Shown one piece after another: positions 55,963-63,098 of a stretch of DNA of 64,000 bases. The notes under the pieces are model-generated. The model was not told where the DNA came from. It worked only from the letters and a program-made list of their open reading frames with translations, and made no database searches. Source of the stretch: Micromonospora sp. C28SCA-DRY-2 (GTDB taxonomy: Bacteria; Actinomycetota; Actinomycetes; Mycobacteriales; Micromonosporaceae); NCBI RefSeq assembly GCF_030519475.1, contig NZ_JAUMKD010000007.1, positions 1 through 64,000 of the forward strand. The letters are read 5' to 3'. Positions within the stretch are counted from its first letter, which is position 1, and the number at the start of each line of letters is the position of its first letter. The position numbers were made by a program, and so were the translations under genes.

Positions 55963-56391
55963 ATGCCGGATCCGAGTTCCTGGCTCAACGAGACAGCCAC
56001 CGCGACCGCCGAGGGCGGCCACGTACGCACCGACGACGAGGTGCTCTCCACCACCCTGGCGTCCCCGCTGGCACCGCACTGCACCGGGTTGACCCCGTCG
56101 CAGCTGCTCGCCGCCGCCTTCGCGTCCTGCCTGCACCACGCGGCGGTGGAGGCGGCCGGCGGGATCACCGACGAGGCGCACACCGTGCAGGTGCGGGCGG
56201 AGGCGAAGCTGGGCCGCGACGACGACGGCCGGTACCGGGCCGACGTGCACGCCTCCATCGCCTCGGCCGGGTTGAGCCGGCAGCAGCTGGCCCAACTGGT
56301 CGAGCACGCCGACCGGTTGTGGCCGTTCTCCAGCGGCGACGGCAGCCGTCACCGGCTCACCGTCACCCCGGCGGAGAACGGCCGCCACTGA
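55963..56391 (+). CDS. OsmC/Ohr-family peroxide protein lacking the second Cys
   Basis: A 142-residue OsmC-fold protein. The first catalytic Cys lies in LTPSQLLAAAFASCLHHAAV (Cys56). The second site, normally CPYS, reads W120-P-F-S, so the resolving Cys is absent. Another Cys at 40 (PHCTGLTP) could substitute. OsmC/Ohr proteins reduce organic hydroperoxides through a Cys pair. The stress promoter fits that role. It is followed by a hairpin terminator. Confidence 0.88.
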   Translation: MPDPSSWLNETATATAEGGHVRTDDEVLSTTLASPLAPHCTGLTPSQLLAAAFASCLHHAAVEAAGGITDEAHTVQVRAEAKLGRDDDGRYRADVHASIASAGLSRQQLAQLVEHADRLWPFSSGDGSRHRLTVTPAENGRH

Positions 56392-56457
56392 CCGCCCGGG
56401 TGCCGGGCCGGCCGGAGATGGACCGCCCGGCCAGGCGCTCCTCGCCTGAACGGGCTA

Positions 56458-56489
56458 CGACGGCCTCCACTGTTCGGCGGAGGCCGTCG
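56458..56489 (+). terminator. Hairpin terminator after the OsmC-like gene
   Basis: CGACGGCCTCC (56458-56468) pairs with GGAGGCCGTCG (56479-56489), 11 bp perfect, 66 bp after the stop. Confidence 0.72.
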
Positions 56490-56665
56490 AGCGGCCCGCC
56501 GAACCGTCCCAAGATCCACGTTGCGCCCGTTACCAGCGGGTATATACGACATGAACGGAAAGACGGACAGCGCCGCGATGTGAGCTAAGCGGATTCCCGC
56601 CCTCGATCGTCCAGCAGATCGGGCGAAATTGTGACGCATGCCACCAACCAGACCGGTGGCAACGG

Positions 56666-56687
56666 CCGAGGCACTTTCTAGCCTCGG
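56666..56687 (+). promoter_or_regulatory. Hairpin immediately before the lysozyme-like gene
   Basis: CCGAGGC (56666-56672) pairs with GCCTCGG (56681-56687), 3 bp before the GTG. No separate ribosome site is visible, so folding of this leader could control translation. Confidence 0.5.
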
Positions 56688-56690
56688 CGG

Positions 56691-57533
56691 GTGCACCCCG
56701 ACGACCATTTCGACCAGAAGCTGACCGAGGAACGGCCGGACACCCCGCCGGCCGATGCCGCATCATCCGAACGGACGATCGGCCGTCACCGCGCTCCGGA
56801 GCCGTCCCGGCGCGGCGTCCGCGCCCTGCTGACCTCGGCCCCCGCCCGGGTCGCCCTGGCCACCGGCGTCTCCTGCTGCCTCGGCGTGGCCACGATCGCC
56901 GTCGTGCGCGGCGACGACGCGCCGCGCGAGCCGCTCGCCGAGGCGGTGGCCGAGCGGGCCGCGGCGGCCGACGAGGCGGCCTCCCGGTCGCTGGACCGGG
57001 CCGTCTCCCCCGCGCCGGTCAGCCCCAGCCCGACCCCGAAGCCCACCCCCTCGGCCACCAAGAAGAAGGCCCCGAAGAAGCCCGCCAAGCCGCGCCGCCC
57101 CCGTCCGGTCGCCGGCCTGACCCAGGCGCAGATGGACAACGCGAAGATCATCGTGGACGTCGGTGTGGACATGAAGATCCCCCGCCGCGGCCTGGTGGTC
57201 GCCATCGCCACCGCGATGCAGGAGAGCAACCTCTACAACTACGCCAGCGGCGTGCTGCCCGAGTCGCAGAACTACCCGCACCAGGCCATCGGCTGGGACC
57301 ACGACTCGGTCGGGCTGTTCCAGCAGCGCCCGAGCAGCGGCTGGGGCACCGTCAAGGACCTGATGCGGCCGGCCTACGCGGCCCGGGCGTTCTACGAGGC
57401 GCTGCGCGAGATCCCCGGCTGGCAGGAGATGAGCGTCACCGCGGCCGCCCAGGCCGTGCAGATCTCCGCCTTCCCCGACGCGTACGCCCAGCACGAGGGT
57501 CGGGCCACCACGGTGGTGGCCGCGCTCGTCTGA
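56691..57533 (+). CDS. secreted or membrane-anchored lysozyme-like protein
   Basis: A 280-residue protein. A polar N-terminus (1-52) with RHRAPEPSRR precedes one hydrophobic helix (about 53-72), a Pro/Lys-rich linker (105-137) and a C-terminal domain of about 140 residues. That domain has VAIATAMQESNLYNYASG and DHDSVGLFQQRPSSGWGTVK, a lysozyme/transglycosylase-like pattern with Glu in MQESN as the likely acid. This suggests cell-wall glycan cleavage outside the membrane. The start is GTG. Confidence 0.82.
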   Translation: MHPDDHFDQKLTEERPDTPPADAASSERTIGRHRAPEPSRRGVRALLTSAPARVALATGVSCCLGVATIAVVRGDDAPREPLAEAVAERAAAADEAASRSLDRAVSPAPVSPSPTPKPTPSATKKKAPKKPAKPRRPRPVAGLTQAQMDNAKIIVDVGVDMKIPRRGLVVAIATAMQESNLYNYASGVLPESQNYPHQAIGWDHDSVGLFQQRPSSGWGTVKDLMRPAYAARAFYEALREIPGWQEMSVTAAAQAVQISAFPDAYAQHEGRATTVVAALV

Positions 57534-57575
57534 GTCGTTCGACGGCGCCTCGCGTCGGCGGTCGGCCCGGCCGGG

Positions 57576-58070
57576 TCACCGCCGGCCGGGCGCCGGCACC
57601 CCTGAGGGCCCGGTGACCGCCGCGGCCGCAGTCGGCGTGTCCGCCGGCACCGGCTCGGTGCGCAGGCCGCCGAGGATCTCGTCGACCCGGTCCTCCCGGC
57701 GTCGGCGGTCCAGCAGCGCCGCCTCGAACTCCCGGCGGGCGCGCAGCGCGTCGGCGTACGCCTGCTCGCGCAGTTGCCGGGCCTCCTCGCGGGCGGCGTC
57801 CAGCTCGAGGCGCGCCCGGGCGAGCAGCTCGGCCGCCTCCCGCTCCCGTTCGCCGGCGCCGCCCCGGCCGGCGCCCGCGTCGCCGGCCTCCAGCCGCCGC
57901 AGCAGCCCGCAGAGCCCGGTCGCCTCCTGCCGGATCAGGTCCCACTCCCGCCCAGTCCCCCCGGCGCGCTCCGCCCGCGCCGCCAACCGGGTCAACCGGA
58001 TCCCCAGCTCGTCCAGGCAGGAATCGACCTGCCGCTGGTCGTAGCCGATGTCAACGACGGAGAACCTCAT
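57576..58070 (-). CDS. DivIVA-domain coiled-coil protein
   Basis: A 164-residue protein. The N-terminus, MRFSVVDIGYDQRQVDSCLD, has the DivIVA/Wag31-type membrane-curvature opening. A charged coiled coil spans about 75-135 (ELLARARLELDAAREEARQL), and a short Pro-rich tail follows. It is smaller than Wag31 (about 260 residues), so it is a paralogue. It may mark poles or septa. Its neighbours are stress regulators and a wall hydrolase. Confidence 0.87.
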   Translation of the reverse strand: MRFSVVDIGYDQRQVDSCLDELGIRLTRLAARAERAGGTGREWDLIRQEATGLCGLLRRLEAGDAGAGRGGAGEREREAAELLARARLELDAAREEARQLREQAYADALRARREFEAALLDRRRREDRVDEILGGLRTEPVPADTPTAAAAVTGPSGVPAPGRR

Positions 58071-58225
58071 ACTGTCGCCCCCCAGGCAGCTGGTGTTTCT
58101 TCCCCACCTGGATCCTCGGCGCTGGCGGCGACGCCCGAGCGGGTTCGGGAAAAATGTTCAGCATCCGAGCGGCGGCGGGTCGTCGGGCCGGCCGGCGGGT
58201 CCGCCCGGGGGCGAGTCGGCGCGGC

Positions 58226-58672
58226 TCAGGAACGCTTGGGCAGCACCACGACCCGGCCGAAGAACTCGTCGATCCGGCGCACCACGTCGTTGAAGTCGTC
58301 CAGGTCGATCGGCTTGGTGACGTACGCGTTGGCCTGCAGGGTGTAGCTGCTGACGATGTCGGTGTCGGCGTTCGAGGTGGTCAGCACGACGATCGGGATG
58401 GTCCGCAGGTCCTCGTCGCGCTTGACCTCGCCGAGCACCTGCCGCCCGTCCATCCGCGGCATGTTGAGGTCGAGCAGGATGACGTCGGGCCGCCGGGCGT
58501 CGGTGTGCCGCCCCTCGCGGCGCAGGAACTCCATCGCCTCCTGGCCGTCGCCGACCACGTCGATGACCTTGTCGACGTCGGAGTCCGCGAGCGCCTCCTC
58601 GATCATGAGGACGTCGCCCGGGTCGTCGTCCACCACCAGGATACGAACCGGAGTCGGGGTGTCTGAAGGCAT
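58226..58672 (-). CDS. single-domain response regulator (Rcp1-like)
   Basis: A 148-residue CheY/Rcp1-type receiver with no output domain. Acidic pocket RILVVDDDPGDVLMIEEALA, phospho-Asp in VILLDLNMPRMDGRQVLGEV, Thr in VVLTTSNADTDI, and Lys in YVTKPIDLDDF. The loop and insertions match Rcp1, the partner of bacteriophytochrome kinases. No phytochrome or kinase gene lies adjacent. It sits next to STAS and B12-sensor genes, so it may be another input to this network. Confidence 0.93.
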   Translation of the reverse strand: MPSDTPTPVRILVVDDDPGDVLMIEEALADSDVDKVIDVVGDGQEAMEFLRREGRHTDARRPDVILLDLNMPRMDGRQVLGEVKRDEDLRTIPIVVLTTSNADTDIVSSYTLQANAYVTKPIDLDDFNDVVRRIDEFFGRVVVLPKRS

Positions 58673-58742
58673 CACTACCTGCCTCTGGTCGGCGGGGACG
58701 GGGACCTGACGATCACCGTGGCTGGCGGGGAAATCTAGCCCA

Positions 58743-59087
58743 TCACGGCGTGGTCTGTGACGCCGGGTCGGTCATGTCGGAATCGTGACCGAGGACGTCG
58801 GCCAAGCCGGTCACCTCGAGCACCCGGGCGACCCGGCCGCTGGCCCCGGTGACCCGCAGCCAGCCCCCGGCCGCGCTGGCCCGGTTGTCGCCCCGGACGA
58901 AGGCGGCGATGCCGCTGGAGTCGCAGAAGGTCAACCCGGTCAGGTCGACCAGCAGGCGGTGCGTCCCCGCGTCGGCGAGCCGGTCGAGCACGGCGACGAG
59001 TTCCCCGGCGGTACTCAGGTCGAGCTCTCCGGCGAGCCACAGCCGTGCCCCGCCGTCCCGCTCGGTGTACCTGACGGTGAACGTCAC
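58743..59087 (-). CDS. STAS anti-anti-sigma factor
   Basis: A 114-residue STAS protein with the intact phospho-site in LVDLTGLTFCDSSGIAAFVR (Ser of DSSG). In the RsbV cycle, the unphosphorylated form binds the RsbW-type anti-sigma factor and frees the sigma factor, and a PP2C phosphatase removes the phosphate. It is the last gene on this strand after the B12 and PP2C genes. It lies 114 bp from the B12 gene, with a CTTGC/GCAAG hairpin (59120-59135) between. Confidence 0.93.
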   Translation of the reverse strand: MTFTVRYTERDGGARLWLAGELDLSTAGELVAVLDRLADAGTHRLLVDLTGLTFCDSSGIAAFVRGDNRASAAGGWLRVTGASGRVARVLEVTGLADVLGHDSDMTDPASQTTP

Positions 59088-59201
59088 CGGGATCTCCCTC
59101 GCTCCGCCGCAGGCAGACGCTTGCAGTGGAGCAAGTATAGGGGGGAGGCCCAGGCCCGTCGCGACCCACGCCCGGTCCGCCGGCCAGCGGTCGTGGCGCG
59201 G

Positions 59202-60242
59202 TCAGCCGGCACCGGCCGGGGTCACCGTCGCCCGGGCCTGCGCGAGGAACCGGGCCGCCCGGGGATGGTCGCGCAGCACCGTGGCGTAGTGCCCGAGGGT
59301 CATCGGCAGCGCCGCGGCCGGCACGCCCCGGCTGGTGAGGATGCCGGCCATCCAGGCGACGAAGTCGGTGAACAGCGTGCCGTCGTCCACATAGAGCGCG
59401 GCGGCCAGGAAGTCCAGGATGTAGCCGAGGTCGCTGACCGTGGAGTCCAGTTGGGCCGGGGTGTAGTCGCGGCTGGCCGGCATCCGGTCGCGCACGTCGG
59501 CCAGGGCGCCGTCGATCAGCTCACCCCGCCGGCGGACCAGGCCGGCGTACTCGTCGTCGACCAGGTGGGACAGCTGCGCCGCGGGCGTACGGCGCAACGA
59601 CCGCTCGTCGGCGACCAGGTCGGCGGCCGAGGGCGCGTCCGGCGCCCAGGCCACGCCGAGCCGGCGGGCCCACCGCCCGTCCGGCCCGAACCCGCGCCCG
59701 CCCACCACGATCGGCACGTCCGAACGGCGGCACGCCTCGATCATCCGGTGCGCGTGCGGCAGCCGCATCGGCAGCGCGCAGGCCAGGGCGACCGCGTGCG
59801 CGTCGTGCCGGTGCAGGTACGACACCAGGTGCGCGGCCGGCACGCTGGCGCCCAGGAAGGTGACCTGCCAGCCGCGCAGCCGCAGCACCTCGGCGACCAG
59901 CCGGGGCGGCAGGGCGTGCCACTCGCCGTCCATGCACGCCACCACCACCCGCCCCCGGGTCGGGCGGGGATCGGCGTACCCGGCGACGGCCGCCACCACC
60001 CGCTCGCTGATGTGCGTGGCGGCGTGCTCCTGCGCCACGCTCCACTCGTTGCGCGCCCAGCGCTCCCCCACCTCGGCCTGCGCCGGGGCGACCAGGTCGA
60101 GCAGCACCCGCTCGGCCGGCACGCCGGCGTCGAGCAGGCCCCGCGCCACCTCGATCGCCGCGTACTCGTCGGCCTCCTGGAGGCAGTGCAGGTAGGCCGG
60201 GAAGACGGCCGCCGGGCCGGCCTCGGTGGTCGCGGCGGTCAC
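59202..60242 (-). CDS. cobalamin-binding sensor protein, CarH-like core
   Basis: A 346-residue protein without a DNA-binding domain. Residues about 15-230 match the B12-binding 2 plus B12-binding pair of CarH/LitR. Trp62, Glu72 and His73 in RWARNEWSVAQEH align with CarH Trp131, Glu141 and His142. DGEWH (His109) aligns with the axial ligand His177. CarH His132 is Ala63 here. A helical domain of about 110 residues at the C-terminus (near TVSDLGYILDFLAAALYVDD) is not recognised. The GTG start overlaps the PP2C stop by 4 bp, so the two are coupled. It may sense light or cobalamin state. Confidence 0.88.
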   Translation of the reverse strand: MTAATTEAGPAAVFPAYLHCLQEADEYAAIEVARGLLDAGVPAERVLLDLVAPAQAEVGERWARNEWSVAQEHAATHISERVVAAVAGYADPRPTRGRVVVACMDGEWHALPPRLVAEVLRLRGWQVTFLGASVPAAHLVSYLHRHDAHAVALACALPMRLPHAHRMIEACRRSDVPIVVGGRGFGPDGRWARRLGVAWAPDAPSAADLVADERSLRRTPAAQLSHLVDDEYAGLVRRRGELIDGALADVRDRMPASRDYTPAQLDSTVSDLGYILDFLAAALYVDDGTLFTDFVAWMAGILTSRGVPAAALPMTLGHYATVLRDHPRAARFLAQARATVTPAGAG

Positions 60243-61975
60243 GGGCGGGTCTCCCTCGTCTCGGGTACGGCGTGCAGGTGCCGGGCCGCCCGGGTGCCCG
60301 GACCGGCCGCGCGCAGGACGAGCACGGCGATGTCGTCGTGGTCGCCGTGGGCGAGCCAGTCGCAGGTGACCTGCTCGACCCGCTCGGCGAGCGCCGGCGC
60401 GGGCATCCGGTGGCAGTCGGTGAGCGCGGTGACCAGCCGGTCGGTGCCGAACTGCTCGTCGCCGCGCCGCCCGCCCCGGGCCTCGGTCACGCCGTCGCTG
60501 TAGAGCAGGCAGGTCTCCCCGGGCGCCAGCCGGACGGTCACCTCGCCGATGCGCGGGTCGGGCACCACCCCGATCAGCATCCCGGACAGCGGCACCGGCT
60601 CGACAGTGCCGCAGCCGCGCAGCACCAGCGGCGGCAGGTGCCCGCCGCCGGCCATGGTCAGGGTCAGGCCGCCGTCGCGGTGCGGGCGCACCACGCCGAG
60701 CACGATGGTGGCGAACCGGCCCTGGCCGTGCGCCTGGGTGGTCTCCAGCAGCGCGTCGTTGAGCAGCTTCAGCAGCCGGGCCGGCTGCGACTCCACCCGG
60801 TGCAGCGCCTGCAGGCACTGGCGCAGCTGGCCGGTGAAGACCGCCGCCTCGACCCCCTTGCCCGAGACGTCGCCGAGGAAGAAGACCGAACCGCCGTCGG
60901 CCAGCCGGTGCGAGCCGTAGAAGTCGCCGCCGATGCGCAGCCCGGCCTGGGCCGGCCGGTAGGCGGTGCCCCACTGCACGCCGGCCGCCTCGGCCGGCTC
61001 CACCGGCAACAGGCTGGCCTGCAGGGTGTCGGCGACCTCGGCCTGGTCGCGGTAGAGCAGCGCGGTGGTCAGCGCCGCCCCGGCCCGGGCCGCGAAGGCA
61101 CGCACCAGGTCGACGTCGGCCGGCTCGTACCACCGGGTGGCCCGGCGGGCGACCAGCAGCACGCCGGCCGGCGCGTCCCGGCCGGGCAGCGGCACCACCC
61201 GGGCGGTGACGTCGGCGGCGGCCAGCCCGGGCAGCCAGCCGGCCTCGGCGGCCTGCTCGACCAGCCAGTCGACCGCGTGCGGCTCGGCGCCGGCCAGCCC
61301 TTCGCCGATCGCGGCCGGCAGGTCCACGGCGGCCAGCACGCCACTGTCGACGGTGTGCCCCTCGTCGTCGGCCCGGGTCGCCCGCCACCAGCGGGCCCGG
61401 CCGGAGCGGGGCGCGAGCACCAGCACCGCCACCTCGGCGAGGGTGGGCACGGCGAGGCGGACCACCGCCGCGGCGGCCCGGTCGGGGTGCAGCGGGTTGC
61501 CGAGCTTCTCGCCGACCACGGCGAGGAAGGCCGAGCGGGCCCGCTCGGCGAGCAGCGCGTCGGCGCGGGTCACGCTCTCCGTGACGTCCTCGACGTACCA
61601 GCAGCAGCGGCCGCCGGAGAGCGGCACCAGGCGGGTCCGCAGCCGGCGGCCGTGGTGGGTGAACTCACCACCGGCGCTGAGCTGCGGCAGGCCCGCCGCG
61701 GCCAGCGGTGCGTCCGCGACCACCTCGGGCAGCAGGCGCTCGGCCACCGGGCTGACGTGCCGGACGACGCCCCGGGCGTCGCAGACGACCAGGCCCTCCC
61801 GGAAGTGCTCGACGACCTCGGACCAGTCGACCGGGCTCGGCGCGCGGTCGCGGGCCAGGGCGGGCAGCGCGGGGCCGACCGGGCCGGCGGCCGGCCGCCC
61901 CGGCGCCCGCGCGATGCCCGGCGTGGAGATCCGACCGTCGCCCGGGTCCCAGTCCCTGACGTCGGTTGAAGTCAC
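60239..61975 (-). CDS. PAS-GAF-PP2C (SpoIIE/RsbP-like) protein phosphatase
   Basis: A 578-residue phosphatase. PAS lies at about 50-130 (VEHFREGLVVCDARGVVRHV), GAF at about 160-305, and PP2C (SpoIIE type) at about 330-560. The PP2C acidic metal sites are GGDFYGSHRLADGG and VFFLGDVSGKGVEAAVFTG, plus ETCLLYSDGVTEARGG and HGDHDDIAVLVL. It should dephosphorylate the nearby DSSG STAS proteins. The GTG of VTSTDVRDWD is chosen; another GTG lies 39 bp upstream. It comes before the B12 gene and overlaps it by 4 bp. Confidence 0.92.
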   Translation of the reverse strand: MTSTDVRDWDPGDGRISTPGIARAPGRPAAGPVGPALPALARDRAPSPVDWSEVVEHFREGLVVCDARGVVRHVSPVAERLLPEVVADAPLAAAGLPQLSAGGEFTHHGRRLRTRLVPLSGGRCCWYVEDVTESVTRADALLAERARSAFLAVVGEKLGNPLHPDRAAAAVVRLAVPTLAEVAVLVLAPRSGRARWWRATRADDEGHTVDSGVLAAVDLPAAIGEGLAGAEPHAVDWLVEQAAEAGWLPGLAAADVTARVVPLPGRDAPAGVLLVARRATRWYEPADVDLVRAFAARAGAALTTALLYRDQAEVADTLQASLLPVEPAEAAGVQWGTAYRPAQAGLRIGGDFYGSHRLADGGSVFFLGDVSGKGVEAAVFTGQLRQCLQALHRVESQPARLLKLLNDALLETTQAHGQGRFATIVLGVVRPHRDGGLTLTMAGGGHLPPLVLRGCGTVEPVPLSGMLIGVVPDPRIGEVTVRLAPGETCLLYSDGVTEARGGRRGDEQFGTDRLVTALTDCHRMPAPALAERVEQVTCDWLAHGDHDDIAVLVLRAAGPGTRAARHLHAVPETRETRP

Positions 61976-62147
61976 CAGCTGAGCCCCACTCTCCCCATCG
62001 ACACCGCGCACCGCCGTCCACCCGGCATGCTGGTCGGGTCCGTCACCCCACCCTACGCCGGTACGCCGGTAACGCCACCCCGCGCGTGGCCGGACCGCCC
62101 CGCGCCCCCCGGCTTGCCTCCCGGCCGGGGGCTGGGAACATGGAGGG

Positions 62148-62492
62148 ATGGCCGCCCAGCTGTTGACCATCGAGGTGGACCGGCTCGACTCCGGCCGGGC
62201 CCGGCTACGGCTGTCCGGCGAACTCGACTTCGACACCGCCCCGGAGCTGGTCGCCGCCACGGCCGACCTGCGCCGGGACGGCTACCGGGAACTCCTGATC
62301 GACCTGGCGGGCGTGACGCTCTGCGACTCCTCCGGACTCAGTGCCCTCGTGGTGGCGCACCGCGGCGACGCCGCGGTGGTCCGGCTCACCGGCGTGGGCC
62401 CGCAGCTGGCGTCGCTGCTCAACCGCACCGGCCTGACCGAGCTGCTCGGGGTGGAGCGCCCGGCCGACGGCGGGATGCGCGCCGTCGGCTGA
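62148..62492 (+). CDS. STAS anti-anti-sigma factor
   Basis: A 114-residue STAS protein with intact LIDLAGVTLCDSSGLSALVV. It is divergent from the PP2C gene, with 172 bp between the starts, and is a likely substrate of the phosphatase. It ends at a strong hairpin shared with a convergent gene. Confidence 0.93.
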   Translation: MAAQLLTIEVDRLDSGRARLRLSGELDFDTAPELVAATADLRRDGYRELLIDLAGVTLCDSSGLSALVVAHRGDAAVVRLTGVGPQLASLLNRTGLTELLGVERPADGGMRAVG

Positions 62493-62528
62493 GGCGGGCC
62501 ACCCGTCGCTCGACCCGAGCGGGGGGAT

Positions 62529-62561
62529 GGCCCCCGACCCTGGGACCAGGGGTCGGGGGCC
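62529..62561. terminator. Hairpin between convergent genes
   Basis: GGCCCCCGACCC (62529-62540) pairs perfectly with GGGTCGGGGGCC (62550-62561) around a 9-base loop. Confidence 0.8.
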
Positions 62562-62571
62562 GGAGGATGGT

Positions 62572-62886
62572 TCAGGGCGTGGCCACCGGCTGTAGTCGTG
62601 GCCCGGTGCTGCCACGGCGGGGCGCCGCGGGTGGCTCCGCGTCGTCCGGTGGTCCGGAATCGGGCGTCTGAAAGAGATAGCGGACAAACTCCCCACCCGC
62701 CTCGTTGTCGTCCGCTCCCGGCCACTGCCCGATGCAGTCCACCCCGACCACCTCGCGTCCGGTGCCGTCGGCCTCCTCCAGCAACGCCCAGAGGCTCACC
62801 GGGTAGCAGCGGGTGTCCTCGGGCGAGAGCCGCCAGCGGGCGTACCAGCCCGGACGGGCGGGCACGATCTCGACGATCCTCTTCAT
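62572..62886 (-). CDS. hypothetical protein
   Basis: A 104-residue soluble protein. It begins MKRIVEIVPARPGWYARWRL and has VGVDCIGQWPGADDNEAGGE and FVRYLFQTP, with a disordered Pro-rich tail. The Trp-rich N-terminal half looks like a small conserved actinobacterial domain. I do not know its function. Confidence 0.78.
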   Translation of the reverse strand: MKRIVEIVPARPGWYARWRLSPEDTRCYPVSLWALLEEADGTGREVVGVDCIGQWPGADDNEAGGEFVRYLFQTPDSGPPDDAEPPAAPRRGSTGPRLQPVATP

Positions 62887-63098
62887 GACGACCTTCCCTT
62901 CCGCGTACCTCGGAAGTTTCCCGGTCCGCCCCGATCGTCGGCGCCGCCCGGGTGAGCGTCCCTCACCCCGGCCGGATGAAGCTGCCGGCGGCCGGCCCGG
63001 CGCCGCTGCCCGACCCGGAGCGTCCGTTTCGGCCGCGGCGACGGCGGGAAGGCGGCCCGACGGAAGCGAGGGAACACCAGCGGAAGCGAGGTGTCACC

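Noticed and set aside
56392..56690. Possible c-di-AMP (ydaO) riboswitch before the lysozyme-like gene
   Set aside because: A GAGCTAA-like piece exists, but I cannot build the conserved paired core. A covariance-model search would decide.
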